From the NCBI GenBank assembly GCA_004026145.2, contig CP034975.1, forward strand, positions 27,152,013-27,216,012: 64,000 nt of DNA, read 5' to 3'. Both the position numbers and the translations under genes were made by a program. Of this stretch, positions 25,307 to 38,300 are shown piece after piece. A model generated the notes under the pieces. That model was given only the letters and a program-made list of their open reading frames with translations, was not told the DNA's origin and searched no databases. The DNA is from Takifugu bimaculatus. Lineage: Eukaryota; Chordata; Actinopteri; Tetraodontiformes; Tetraodontidae. How positions within the stretch are numbered: position 1 is the first letter of the stretch; each line of letters starts with the position of its first letter.

Positions 25307-25595
25307 TCATATTTTGAATTTCAATTTAAATTTCTGTGTATTTTTGCTTCAGGATTTATAAGCGTGTAAAATTAAAAAAATAAGAGCTAAAAAACAGGCT
25401 TAAAGCTGCTTATATCCTACTGTTCAGAATAGAAAAATATTTTCTGACTAAATATTTTGCTTGTTACTTGTTATCAGATGACAAATAAACACAGTGAGAT
25501 CAGGATATCACCCTGATCACTGAAGATCACCGAATAACCTCTTGTTGCACAAAAGCAAAACAACCATCTAAAGCAGCAATTCTGAAGCATTTTTC

Positions 25596-26232
25596 TTTAA
25601 TTGTTACATCAAATATCAATGCAACCAAATGTAAAATAAATGGAAATATTAGTACCGTATACGGACAGAAGCTGTCCCAAAAAAGTGCCATCTGGTGCAA
25701 GAAAAGCAGACTAAAAATATGACAACATAACAAGGAATTAACAATTCAACAAGTAAACACTGAAATGGTGAGTTAAAAAAATACGATCCAAATGGATTAA
25801 CTAAAGACGAAATGTCATTGAGGAAATTAAGATATATGATATAATACTGCTAAGCTGTGTTAGTGATGCTGATTTCATATCCTCACGAGCTTCAGCTTGG
25901 CTTACAAACAGGAATGTGTTAACAAAACGCAACTGGAAGGATGCGCACAAAAAACGGTCCCATGAAAATTCTGTGTACCATTGGAAATAATCGACTATTT
26001 ACATCGCCCATTTTCTGTACTCAAAACTACTTCTTCCATATTTTCATTGTCGTTTAAAAAAATAGCATTTCTCTAACGGAGTTTACATCGAGATATTGAA
26101 AAGAAAACACGCAAATGCATATAAACTTTAAGATGACGACTGTGACGGCCCGACTGGACTGCTGGAGTGGGATTTGGCACTTTCTCAATACAAATGAGTT
26201 AAAAGTTTGCGACAACGAGCATCATCTTGGCA
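25596..26232 (-). other. gulp1: gulp1 3' UTR (likely extent)
   Basis: On the minus strand, no canonical AATAAA was seen in the first 600 nt after the stop. The first plausible hexamer is ATTAAA (TTTAAT at 25596-25601 on the plus strand). The mRNA end would then fall about 0.3 kb from the distal col5a2 signal, so the two genes converge without much intergenic DNA. Confidence 0.4.
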
Positions 26233-26304
26233 TCAACAGCGGCTGTCCAGGGGATCCAGGGAGAAGACGGTGCCCTCTAAAGTCAGTCCCATTTTGAACC
26301 CCTC
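26233..26304 (-). CDS. gulp1: gulp1 last coding exon
   Basis: Encodes EGFKMGLTLEGTVFSLDPLD then SRC and TGA (26233-26235). The peptide is nearly identical to the human C-terminus. The acceptor is CTTCCAG. Confidence 0.97.
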   Translation of the reverse strand, partial: EGFKMGLTLEGTVFSLDPLDSRC

Positions 26305-29300
26305 CTGGAAGAGAAACAGCAGCGACATTGAGCTGCACCTCCAGCGATGGATTACAGCACGGGGCAAATGGGACATAAGGCTGAAGTTGAAACAAAGCTG
26401 AAGCAAAGTTCTGTGGAAGCTTTAAGCAATCATGCTTCAAACGCATCATGCGCACGACGGGAAGCTTATAGGTTCAGTCATTGCAAATATCTGAAAATGT
26501 TCCAGGGATCTTGAAATGAGCCTCTGAGGGACACGTTTCCAAGTCTTTCCGAGTCAGGTGTGAAGTACAACAGCCTTTTTGATGGGCTGTAGACAGGAAA
26601 ACAGACCCAAAATATCACTCTAGAAGAATCTACTGCCTTTTATCTCTGTGTTGTGGTTGAACGGTGGTGTCGGCTATTTAGTCAGTCTGTATTTTTCATG
26701 CTGTGAGCATGCAGCATTTATTGATAGAATCTATTGTATAATAATGCGTAACTTTCTGAACACACTCCGCCATCAAACTAATCTGGGATGCGATGCAGCA
26801 TGCTGCTCTTGCACACATGCAAAAAGACCGATTGACCACAGTCACAGCAGCACAGACGTCAGAGCTGTGGGTACGAACCATCTCTGCCGCTGCAAGTGGA
26901 AAGACACGATAAGGAGTCAAGTGTTAACCGTCACGAAGAGGAAGAAGGTGGAGGGAGAAATCTCGAGTGCACTTGGAAAAAATATGAGCCTGTCAGTGCA
27001 ATGTTGCCTCCTGCTGGCAACATCCTGCTGGAATAAAGCTGTGTTATTGTGCAAACAGTGTCCCAGAAGCAGCAAAAGTCATTATTTTCAAATCACATTT
27101 TAACTCAAAAGCTGGCAGGTCTCCACACAGACGCTCTGTGGTGGGGAAGCCATAAACTGTGCCTGTAATCATCTGATTGCGTTTCAGCCTGCGTTGCATT
27201 AGCGGGTCTCAAAGTGCCCCTCAAAACCTGCTTGGAAGCCGCGATGAGGTGTTGCACTTCCTGACACAGCTGTGAACACAAAATCCTGCTCAATTTGTGG
27301 GGGGGAGGGTTTGAAGAAATTAGAGCCTGTTAATTTCTTTTTAATGAAGGATTAATCTCTACCACTGAATCATACAAGGTCCAACAGAGCACTATTGATT
27401 CCAAACTAGTCCCATTTTCATTTTCAGCACATTATTTATCACTGCGGGCGCACAAATTATTTTCAGGGGGTAACTAATCATTCTGTTTCTTTTCAAAGCA
27501 GAAATTCCCAACCGGTGCATGTTGATAGAAACAACCTGGTGTTGTACAGCCACTTTGTCATTGATCAGAATGTCTAGAATCTTTTTGGTTTGGTTGGATT
27601 CACATACTATTGACATTTAAATGTGTTTCAATTCTAACAGCAACTGGGCAGTAAGGACAGAAACCTACAGGTGTAAATACATGTAAATGCATCTGAAATG
27701 TGTATCAGGAACAGCCCTCTAGTTTTGGTTCACATGCTGACATTGTGTTTGCTCTAAAAAGATACACAAAGGCAAAACCTGATACACATCAAACTGCTTT
27801 ATGTCCTGGGACGAACTGAAACACACGAGTGAGTCGCTTTCACACTCTCAGCTGATGAGTTCATTAAAATTCTCTAGAGCAACCTTCTGGGTAGATCACA
27901 TCTGAAGATAGCTTTTAATCAATCTACCACAGTGCCTTGATTTGTTGACTTGCTTTACAGACCAATTAAGATCAATCTGCTGGGAAACTCCCACAGCGGG
28001 GGACCTGCCAGTCCTCACGCCCTAACCAGCAGAGTTCCAGAGAGTGAGCAACCTCGCTGTGGTTCAGGGATACGCAGAGCTGAGGGGGAGGAGGGATGAG
28101 GACTCACCTGCATCTCATCCAGCTGTGACTGAATATCTGGAGGGAAGTCCGCTGCCCCACAGGTGAAGGGATCAAATGGTTCAGCGCCGAAGAGGTCTTT
28201 GCCTACAACGACCATTGCATGGTCAGGTGGGCGGACACTTGTGGCATCACGATAGAGGCTTTTTGTCATTTTTGTCATTTTCTCCCAAATTTCAGGTATT
28301 TATCAGACCTTTCTTAATACACAATATGAGAATTATTTGCAGAAAAGTCTGTTTTTAGGCATCCACATTCACAGAAAGACACATAAAGATGTCAGAAGTC
28401 TGGGGACAAACCACAGAGAAGGTATTGAAGCAACGTATTTACTCACTTATGTCTGGTGGTAATGTGGTCGGCGGCGGTGGGGGGCAGCCATTGCTGGCCA
28501 GCGTGGGCACCAGCGGTGTCACAGGTGAGAAAGGAATCATGTCGAAAATGTCTGTGGACTGTGGTTTCATGGAGATGCTGCCAGCCTGTACGAGGAAAAG
28601 ATAAGTTGAAGAAAAAGAAACCAAAGTGGCTCCATCCTTCAAAATAAATAGCAAGTGAAGTAGCAGAAGCGGCAGGAGAAAGAGAAAGGCAGGCAGCAGT
28701 AGGAGGAAGATAGAAAAGCAGCTTTACGCGTGGTCGTGGGATGCTGCATCCCTCGGAAGGCTTAGGAGGAAGGAGCGGAGGTTTGGCGGGAGGTGGAGTT
28801 AGTAGGCCTCCGGACAGGTTGGACTCTGGCGAGCTCATCGGAGTGAGAGTGACAGAAGAGATTTCCAGACAGGAGAGCGTTGTGATGCTGTCAAACCAGA
28901 AGAGAGAGGACGGCCTCCGCAGCATGTACGCCTCATCCACTGTGTTCATGTGCTGAGACACAAAAACCACCGAAGAAGAACACTATCATGTGGCCTTGTT
29001 AATGGACAGGCGCGTGATGGGTAATTAGTCCCAAGAGGCTCTGCTGGCATTTAGCTCCATAAAAAGAAGGTTAGTGTATTAATTTCCTAATCAGACTAGC
29101 CAAGTGTGTAACAGCGATGATTCAGAGTTCAGACCTCTTTGGAAGGTTGAGTTGTCCAAACTTAAGAAGCTACATAAGGAAATATCTACCAGCAGCCGGC
29201 ATCGTATATCTATTTAAGACTTAAAGGTCATGAATATACCATCACGATTAAGTCTGCCTGCATTCAGTTCGCACTTACTGGTGGCGTGTGGGCAATCATC

Positions 29301-32300
29301 AGCTGCTCTTCCAGATTCTGAAGCTGTTGCTTCAGCTCCGAGTTTTCTGTTTCCAGTTCTTGAATCTGTAGGAAGGAAAAAGGCAGATGGTTCACTTTAG
29401 CCACCGCAAGTCATTAAAGGCTCAATGAACCGCAACACGGGCTGCCACTGGAAGGACCCAGCTTAACTGACTTAGCTGACACATTCATGCATAATTGCTA
29501 ATTAAGTGGAAGAGAGCAACCGTTTTACTATACTGTAGCCATCCTGTTTTAACCTGTTTGAAGATGATATCAAACGTGGTAGAAAATGAAATGTCTATGA
29601 CTTTGTTCTTGTATTTAACCTGATAAAGAAGTCTCCAATTATTGAAACCCTTTCATGTTAATTAAAAAATCTTCACCCAATGACTCATAAAATAAGCCGC
29701 TGAAATTGAAAGACAAAGAATGATTCAAACTGCTGTTTGAGCTTTTGCTGCAGCTTATGAAATGATGCATCATACTGCATCATTAATATTTATTACCTTA
29801 ATTTCTGTCAACACTGGAAAATGAAAAACAAGCTGCAGAAACCAACTCTGCATGAATGATTGTGTTGCCATGGCGGTGACAGGTATGAATGAAAGGAAAA
29901 CACACTCTTTTTTGAAGACTTCCAATCTGTTTCCGCGTTTCCACGTCCTTGCCCCCAGACTCCAGGAACTTCTTGTAGGCTAAGTCGAAGGCCTGCCCAA
30001 TGGTTAGAGTTATCTCTTCAGCCTGCAGAGCAAATCTTTGGTCATACTTCCCCAATCTATCTGTTATTGTTTCATTGTTGATACGCTCACAGATCTTTGA
30101 TGAAGAACAACGAGGTGTTAATGTGGTCGGCAGCGAGTCAGAGGCAGAAAGACACTTACACACTTTTCACTGTCAAACACGTAGCAGAGATGCTTGTTGG
30201 ATTCCGAGTCTTTGCAAATAAAAGTGAATATCCTTTTATCTGTTTTGTCATCTGCACAGAAGGATATCCGGTGTAACTGACAGTTGTGTTGCACGTCCTG
30301 GGAAACAGACACAATTTATTCATTATTCACAGACTCCAGCCTGATACCCCGGCCAAGCATCTCCACTCACTTTTGTCTTTGGATCTAGTATCTTCACACC
30401 ATAAATGGAGATCTGCAGTTCCACTTTGGGGATTTTCTGCCCCTCCGATTTCTTGATGTGCCTCTGAAACTGTTGGGACGCAAGAGAAATGGTGGGTTAA
30501 CCGAGTTCAAGATAAATGATAAATGTAACGACAGAATCTCTGCGTAGATTAGAGACTGACATCTTAAGGATATGTAACAAATAACCCGATGCATATCTTA
30601 TTAACTCATAATCCAACTACATATAACCTCGCCCTAGTGATGGTCTTATTTGCTGGTCTCCAACGAAACTCTGGAAAGGATTTGGCTACTAAAGGGAAAC
30701 TGAAATCAGTTTATTTTGGTGATTTTGTAGACTCGGTGGTTACCAATTTCTGCCAATGCTGCACAAATCTTAAATATGTCGGGATTATCAAAGATGTGCC
30801 TGCCACACTTGAATCATGGAAACAGCCTAGTTCATGTACACACATTTGTCCAACAGCAAGCATGACATTTCATTTTACTTAAAGCGATGTTTTGGACATT
30901 TGTGCAACTAACACCATCTGGGTAGCTCTCTGGCGTTCTGCCCTCTTCAGTGGAAATAACCAACAGGAGCTAAACGATTCGCTGAGACCACCGCTAATCT
31001 GCTGCTGCTCTGCCAGAAAGAGTGGCCATAAAAACAAACAGTCACCTAAAGGAGGGGAAACTGTGACAAGGAGGATGCTTCTCTATCGGTTGGCTGCTCT
31101 CAAGTTCCAAAATATTGATCAGTGGAGGCTTAAATCTGTCAGCAATTCATGGATGAAGGACCTTTGAAGATAAGTGGAGTATACGCTTGAAAGTTTGTGA
31201 TCTCACAGTGGAAATTCATTATTTTAGTGTTAAATCATTTGCAAAACACTGCCAGATAATCAAATATGGATCAGCTGATATATTATCTATTATTATATTA
31301 CATACAGAGGAAAAATCTATGTAAGATAAGATGATTGCTTTAGATTTTATTCAAAATCCAACTTTTCAGTTTGATCTCTCTGAGTTGGGGGTCTTAATAA
31401 CAGAGTAAGAAGTTTATGTTCGACCTAGTAATGAGTTTCCTCTTAGATGCTCGCTGAAAGGTCAGGCCTGTCCTCATTGTCAGTGTATCTAGGAGAGTAA
31501 CCATGGAGATTGGGTGTCCATGGAAGCTTTCAACATCAAATGTAATGCAACAATAGAGGTACGGACTCTGGGAAAACAGGCCTTCTCCCCTGCCAGAGCC
31601 CCCCCCCCCAGATTCAGCTCTTGGCATGGGAAGACAGAGCAGAGGCCAGCAGGCGGGGAGTGCAGCCGCTTCACCCACAAGCTGTGAGAGAGGACCGATT
31701 CACACGCATTCAGGCCAAAACTGCCCTGAACAACGGAATACATGTGATTTTCATGTGAACTGAATATACAAATGTCCTCCTGCATCCCTAAAATGTCATT
31801 TAATAACCCATTTGGCTCAAATAAAAACAATATTTGTTGTTGTTGTTGTTGCCCTGGAGATTGTAGTTTTGTCCTTTTTCTTTGGTTTATTTGACTATTT
31901 TAATGCTGATGAACCTTTCACTTATGACTTTAATTAGCCTAAACATATCCTCATTTAAGACCAGCAATGACACAAAAGCAACTACAGGAATCATGACCAG
32001 AAATGCTGTACTTGAGAGAGAGCGTTTTTTTCAAAGGAAACCTTTATTACAATTGTTAATTTATGTAAATTATTCCATTTTACTATTGAAACCAGTCATA
32101 ATAGCATGCAGTTGGAGCCTGCAGTGTAAATAATTTGTTCTTCGTTCCAGGGGGAGTTTATTGAGAACATCAAGAGTTGTAATGGCTAAAATGTGCCCAT
32201 CTGGAGTAATAAATTAAATGAGCTTTTAATAATGTGAAAATTGAGTTTTAATAACATAAATGTAAGAAAACAATTATACTCTGGTTCACGCTCAAGGTTA

Positions 32301-35300
32301 AAATCTAGTTTATTGGCATTTCCTTTCACCCAGGGGAGGATTTACTGGAGAAAAAAAAACTGTTGCACAACCCAGTTATAGGCTATTATGCAGGGGGCAC
32401 CTTGGCTGTAACGGGTGAGGAAGGGGTTAGGGTGTCACTCACTTCTCCCTCCTCTGCCTCTCAGCCCAATCCCAACCTCCCCATCTGCAGCTGGCTTACC
32501 TTTAGCTTCCTCACGGCATCCTTCACAACTTCTGTGCCTTTTGGAGCTTCGACCTCTGTGTTTCCAAGGAACTGTGAAGAAAGAGGAAAAAATTAACAAT
32601 CAATGATACAATATGGCAGTAATAACTACCTCCATGTGTCTCCTGTAAACTGCAACGAAACATCGAAGGTTCTAATGACCATAAAGGTTTGAATCAAAAT
32701 AACCAATATTGCATAAACAAGGGTTTCGGGGTGGGTGGGGTGGGGTGGGGTGGGGGAGACTCAATAGTGTGCAACGTTCCCTAAGGATTTGATTACTTGT
32801 TCGTGATTTTGTGCTGTCCAACATCTACATGTGCAGTTCTTCCAAAGGCCATCAGATGGAGCCATAGAGCTTTAGAAGGAGCGGTAGCAGTCTCACGCAC
32901 ACGCAAACAAGCACACGCGCGCAGACACACAGAGTTGTCTACTCCGATATCAGACGTCCCAAACATAGACGTCAGCTTCTTAAAGGAAAAATCAAAATGG
33001 AGCCAGACGAAGATTGTAGCCAACAGCCCAGACAGACACGACTGTCTCTGTTAGATAGTCGAGCCTGGCAGAAATTCAGGAAACTGGTGGGGTCCATTCT
33101 TCTCGTCAGACTATAAAAATAATGTTAACAGGGATTTTATGAACTTTACAAGCATCGCTGGAAAAGGAAATCTCACACACTGACACCTGACACTTAAATA
33201 TACGACCACGATTAGGATATTCTGCTTTCCAGTGTGCAAAACGTCACAACGCAACAGAGGAATCAGAATAAGTAATACGAAAATGTCAGCACTCTGGAGC
33301 GGTGTGACTAATGCATGTGGTCACAGATGTGTCCAGCAGCGCTGCTGATAGACGCGCAGAATAGAATGGAGAAGTTCTTGTTCCTGACCAGTGCATTTTG
33401 GACTGCTGGAGAGCTTTCCCAGGGCAATCTGAGCTCAGAGGCTCATCCATCAACCGGTGCATGCAGAGGAAAAACAGAGCGAGGCATGCCCTCGGGATGG
33501 ACACTCACGCTTATAGGGTACCGCCAACCAAGAAAATTATTTTAAAATTGAACAGAATATGCATTCATTTAATATTCCAGCCAGCAGCAGTAGGAGGAGG
33601 CAGTGCGTGCTCACCCACCAAGACAGGCATTGATCTCTGACACAAAGTGTGTCATTCAAGTGACCCCTGAACGATGTGACTGCAGATTTTGCATAAATTT
33701 ACCCCCTCAAACTCACTTTTTCCTTCTCTGCTCATAGTCCAGATTGTGCAAGTCGAGACAGCAGTCAAAACAGCCCCAAGTTAAACACACGTCAGCGTCT
33801 CAGAGCAAAGAGGCCATGCTGGCGCTTCATGAACACAAAGCTAATTATAGCCGCCGCTTCAGCGAGACAACGATGGAGACGAATGAGGATCCAGAACCAG
33901 AGGAGCCGTCAGCAGTCGAGCAAGTTCAAAACACTTCTTTACACGTCTTTAATGCAAAATGCACCTGAGGCCTTGTTCAGAATCATCAGATCTTAAATTC
34001 AGAAGCGTTCAGAGATCCATCAACACAACGTCACTGCGTCTCCCCTGAAAAGGAGTTTTTGTGAAACTTTTTTTTATTTTAAATCCTTAAAGTCAAGACC
34101 TATGAAGGGAATCTCTGGTTACAAGAATAGACGTGTTCCTTAAGTTTTTGTCACATTTTTCGTTTTTTCTTTTGTTCTTATCATGGGGTAGGATTCCCTT
34201 AAATAGGTCAGAAAAATACATCCGGAACCATCATTTTATCTTGGGTTTAGCTGCATAAAGTCTAAAGAAAATCCATTGACGACTAATAGGACAATAAAAT
34301 GTCATCATTTTGTTGAAATATTATTCATATTTGTTCATTTATTCAATATTTTGTAAATGTCAAATATCAGGTACAGTCACAATCTCTTCTTTGGGTTCTG
34401 AGCCATGAACATTAAAGTGTTTATGCAGAACGTTTTGGTATAAAATGTCCATATTTCACCAGTTTATTCTGCTCAACTCGAATTTAATAATTGAAGCTTT
34501 CAGTCCTGACAGAATAGTTTTTTACCTGCCAAATTCTCCTTAATTTCATTTTTCAACTGAAAGTTAAAGCATCCTATTAATATTTGCCAATTCCATGTTT
34601 GTATCAAGGAAAAAAGCTGCACAGGTGACCTGAAACCGTCTTGTTTCTGACCACTATCGCTCATACCTGGCTCGGTGGGACAGATCCTGATCTTTAAACT
34701 GGAGACAAAACAGAGAACATTCCCGGCTCCGTGCCTCCTTCCCTACACCTCCATTTGCTCTGACTAATGTTCTCAGATCCGAACAAATTCAGACAGACAG
34801 CCAACTCATCAGTGAGATCCGACACCACTTTTCCACTTCAGGGAATAGTCATAGCCCTCATTCCTCCAAGCAGGTCGGACGACGGACCCTTTTAAAGAAC
34901 TCTGCCGTAGCTGCTCTGCCAATTTGGGAAGAGGAAAACGTAGAGTGACACGTCCGACAAACTCCGACAGGAAAGTGACTTCAGAGTGACTTGGTGCTTC
35001 CGAGCTAAGCCTCAGCTCAACGCGGCGGCTGTGGCTGCTTCGGGTCGGGTCACGTCGGTTTCCACGTGAGCAAAACGACAAGAAGCGAAGGCTGACCAAA
35101 GTCCCAAAACAAAGTTTGATCAAATATTTTCTTTATATACCAAAAGATTTCTGCTTTTTTTCATGTAAACAGAAAATATAGACCTCCATAAAAGAAAGTG
35201 AATGGATCTCAGCGCGGCTATTCTCTTCAAGGTTGGACATTCTTTCCAAAATGGTGGAGACTCAAAATCACTTTTTCATTCCCCTTTACCTCCAGACAAA

Positions 35301-38300
35301 AGCTTGGGTGATATGGTGTCACCTACCTTGGCATTGTAGGAGATATAATGCTTGGCCAGAGCCTCCGGAGTGTGCATCCATGTTTTATCTGAAACGATAA
35401 AACCATCTCAGTGCATAAAGAAAGAATGAATCAAAGGGCTTCTCATTAGGCGAGGACAGAGGCATAAATCTCACAGGGCGACACAAACATACCTTTAAAG
35501 CAGCGTTAAACACGCAGTATACCCAGACAGTTCAGAAGCAGCTCAAATAAACAGGATTTATGCAACATAATGGGAAGAGTGGTGCCTTTATTGCCGCTGA
35601 ATGCCTGGTGAACGCTGAAAATGGAGGCCACACTCTGCTTTGTGGGTGATGGATGGATGGATGGATGGATGGATGGATGGATGGATGGGATGGATGGATG
35701 GATGGATGGATGGATAGATAAATGGATGGATGGATGGATGGATGGATGGATGGATGGATGGATGGATGGATGGATGGATGGATGGATAGATAAATGGATG
35801 GATGGATGGATGGATGGATGGAACCACCGATAAGGGAAAACGCATGGGTTCCAAATGAAGCCAGAACTGACGGTTTAGTTAAAATGTAATTAAGCCAGTG
35901 CAACAAATGTAAGAGAAGATGTCCAGCCATTTTAAAAGTGTCTCGTCTGCACATGTATCGTGTCTCTAAAGTGCTGTAAAAATTTTTTTTCCTCCAGCAG
36001 AGAATAAAAGACGCTTGGCTAATCTTGCGAGAGGCTTCATTATCCCATTTCAGGGCCTTTCATCTGTCAGCCACGCTGCACGTTCACTGAAATATGAAAT
36101 ATGGGTCTATAGGATGAAGAGTGAGCGCGGCTGAACGCAAGACAAAGTGTACGGACCCCATCAGCGTGGATCATCCGATGAATGACTGATGAAAGGATGA
36201 AAAGAAACAAAGTTAAAGATGTCATAAACGTGCAGGCAGTTGCATGGGGAAGCTTTTTGAGGCGTTCCGTGATCATTAACGAAGCTGTGCAGGATGAGAG
36301 AGGCGCGAGGACCACATTCCCATTGATAGTCCTCTTTTCCTTCAGATGGTCCCGCTAATAAAGCGCTTATCGCCACATTAATGAAGGCCGTGAGGAAAGA
36401 TGCCTGACAGTGACCTCGGAGCGCTCGACTCCTCAAGGTTGATTGCTCTAATCGGGATTTGCAAGGTGCAAACAATGCGATTCATTTTTGCATGTCCTCT
36501 CAACATCTATGCTAATGACTGTTTACCCCCATGTTGTCAGCTAAGTGGCCTGATGAATTCAAAGACCATTCTAATTAGTGTTTAATTATGGCTGATTATG
36601 GCTTGCAAAAAAAAGTTTTACTTTGCAGAAATGAGTTTGTATAGAACGCATCAACAGACAGCAGACGGCGACTCTTCAGAGACTTGATAACAGAGGATTT
36701 GGACTTTTCAAGCTTATTTAACAGCTGCGCGGTCAGATTATTTCCTGTTTGGAAATCTTGCGGCAGATTCCTGCGAACTGTAATAAATTTCCTCCGGGGA
36801 GTTGTGAAGTTGATGGCATATTTTTTTCTCCCGTACAGCAACAAGGGGAAGAATCTGGAGGCTGTAAATTTCAGCGCTAGGATGGATGGTGGGGCGAGAG
36901 GAGCTGGGCTAAGGCCTGACGCAGCAACTTGCTAAGTTTGCAGAAGAATGTCTTCTAGGGTGGAGGTCAAATATCTCTAAATACTGAATAAAAAGGCCAC
37001 ATGTCCCAAATCTGGGAGCAGGCGGCACACAGGTGATGTAACTCCTCAATACCTTGTTATATATGCAAAAAGTGTATTAAATTAAGTTTATCAAGCTGAG
37101 TTATGGCTCGGGCTGGTAATATTGCTTTCCATAGTAATCATTTTTAGTCATGAATTTCGAAGTGCAAAGGAAGAAAAATGCAATTAAAAAAGGAGCTGCG
37201 ACTGTTTGTTGGGGCACAGTCGAATTTGTGAGTTTAATAATAGGTTGGTCCCACTGCTTTCATCTCATTTTTCTTGATTAACACTTTCAATTTCTCTTCA
37301 TCTCCATTTATTCTTTGTGGTTTTATTTGACTGGAGCATCTTTTCAAATTAGGTTACGTTGTTATTCAACACAAAACTAAAAATGTAAACCCCCCCCCCC
37401 CCCAAACATTAGAATATCACTATTTGGGAGCATTGGGACTCAGTTAATGATGTAATTCAGAAATGGAGCCCATGTTTCATGCAAATGTCCCGCGTCGTTG
37501 GAGGTTTCTGTTAGCAGGCTACGACAGCGGTTTATTGATTTTTATGTTCTGTCCTTCCAGTTTTTTGTGATGGCTATCAGGATGAAAAGGTTGGAAGTGT
37601 TTTGGAATTGGCAAACATGAAAGGTCACCTAACAAACCGACGGAGACAGGATGTGGAGGATCAAACATCAAAACGCCAGCGCCGTTGCCAGTAGAGAAGC
37701 AACCCTGTATTGTCTGAAAGGCCACGAGCAGCGGGGAGGCGGCACCTTAACTCACTACATTGCTCAGTCAGTGACCGGGGCAAATTTGCTGGGTGGGTTC
37801 TTATCTCAATCAGCGGAGAAGGTGATCTCACAAGATGTCCAGGGAGTATCGATCTTCAACGTACTTCCCCACCGATGAAGCTGTGACAAAGTCTTCTGTT
37901 AAGGCTTTACAGCACTGCATCTCCTGCCATTGCATCCAATCTTATTCTGTGAATTCTGTGATGTACCTGCTTGTCAAGCTTCAGTAAAATGATGGAAGTT
38001 GACACCTCCGTTATGTATGATGCAACATAAGGTTAACTATAATTTTTGGGTGACCAGGTGGCACGCAGTTGTTGTCACACCATTATGCCATTATGCTTGC
38101 CGCTGAAACTGCAGGATTCTGCCAGATGGCAGCTTTAGGACATTGTATGTGTACTAAACTCCTTTGTGCACAAGCATCTGGTCTAATTTCAGTAGAATCT
38201 ATATGTTTTATCTTAAACACATGGTGAGAAACAGATGTTGCCTCATGGGTTGCAGTAATATGATTTGATTTTGTGTTATACGTAATAACATTTCTGATGT

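Noticed and set aside
26648..27103. A 151-codon plus-strand frame inside the last gulp1 intron
   Set aside because: No domain, and it lies in an intron without splice sites of its own.
28443..28970. A 175-codon single open frame on the minus strand
   Set aside because: It runs through the cassette exon, an intron and then an out-of-frame part of the next gulp1 exon. Only the first 75 codons are supported as an exon.
35532..35954. Frames rich in His-Pro-Ser-Ile and Trp-Met-Asp-Gly
   Set aside because: They are translations of the ATGG microsatellite.
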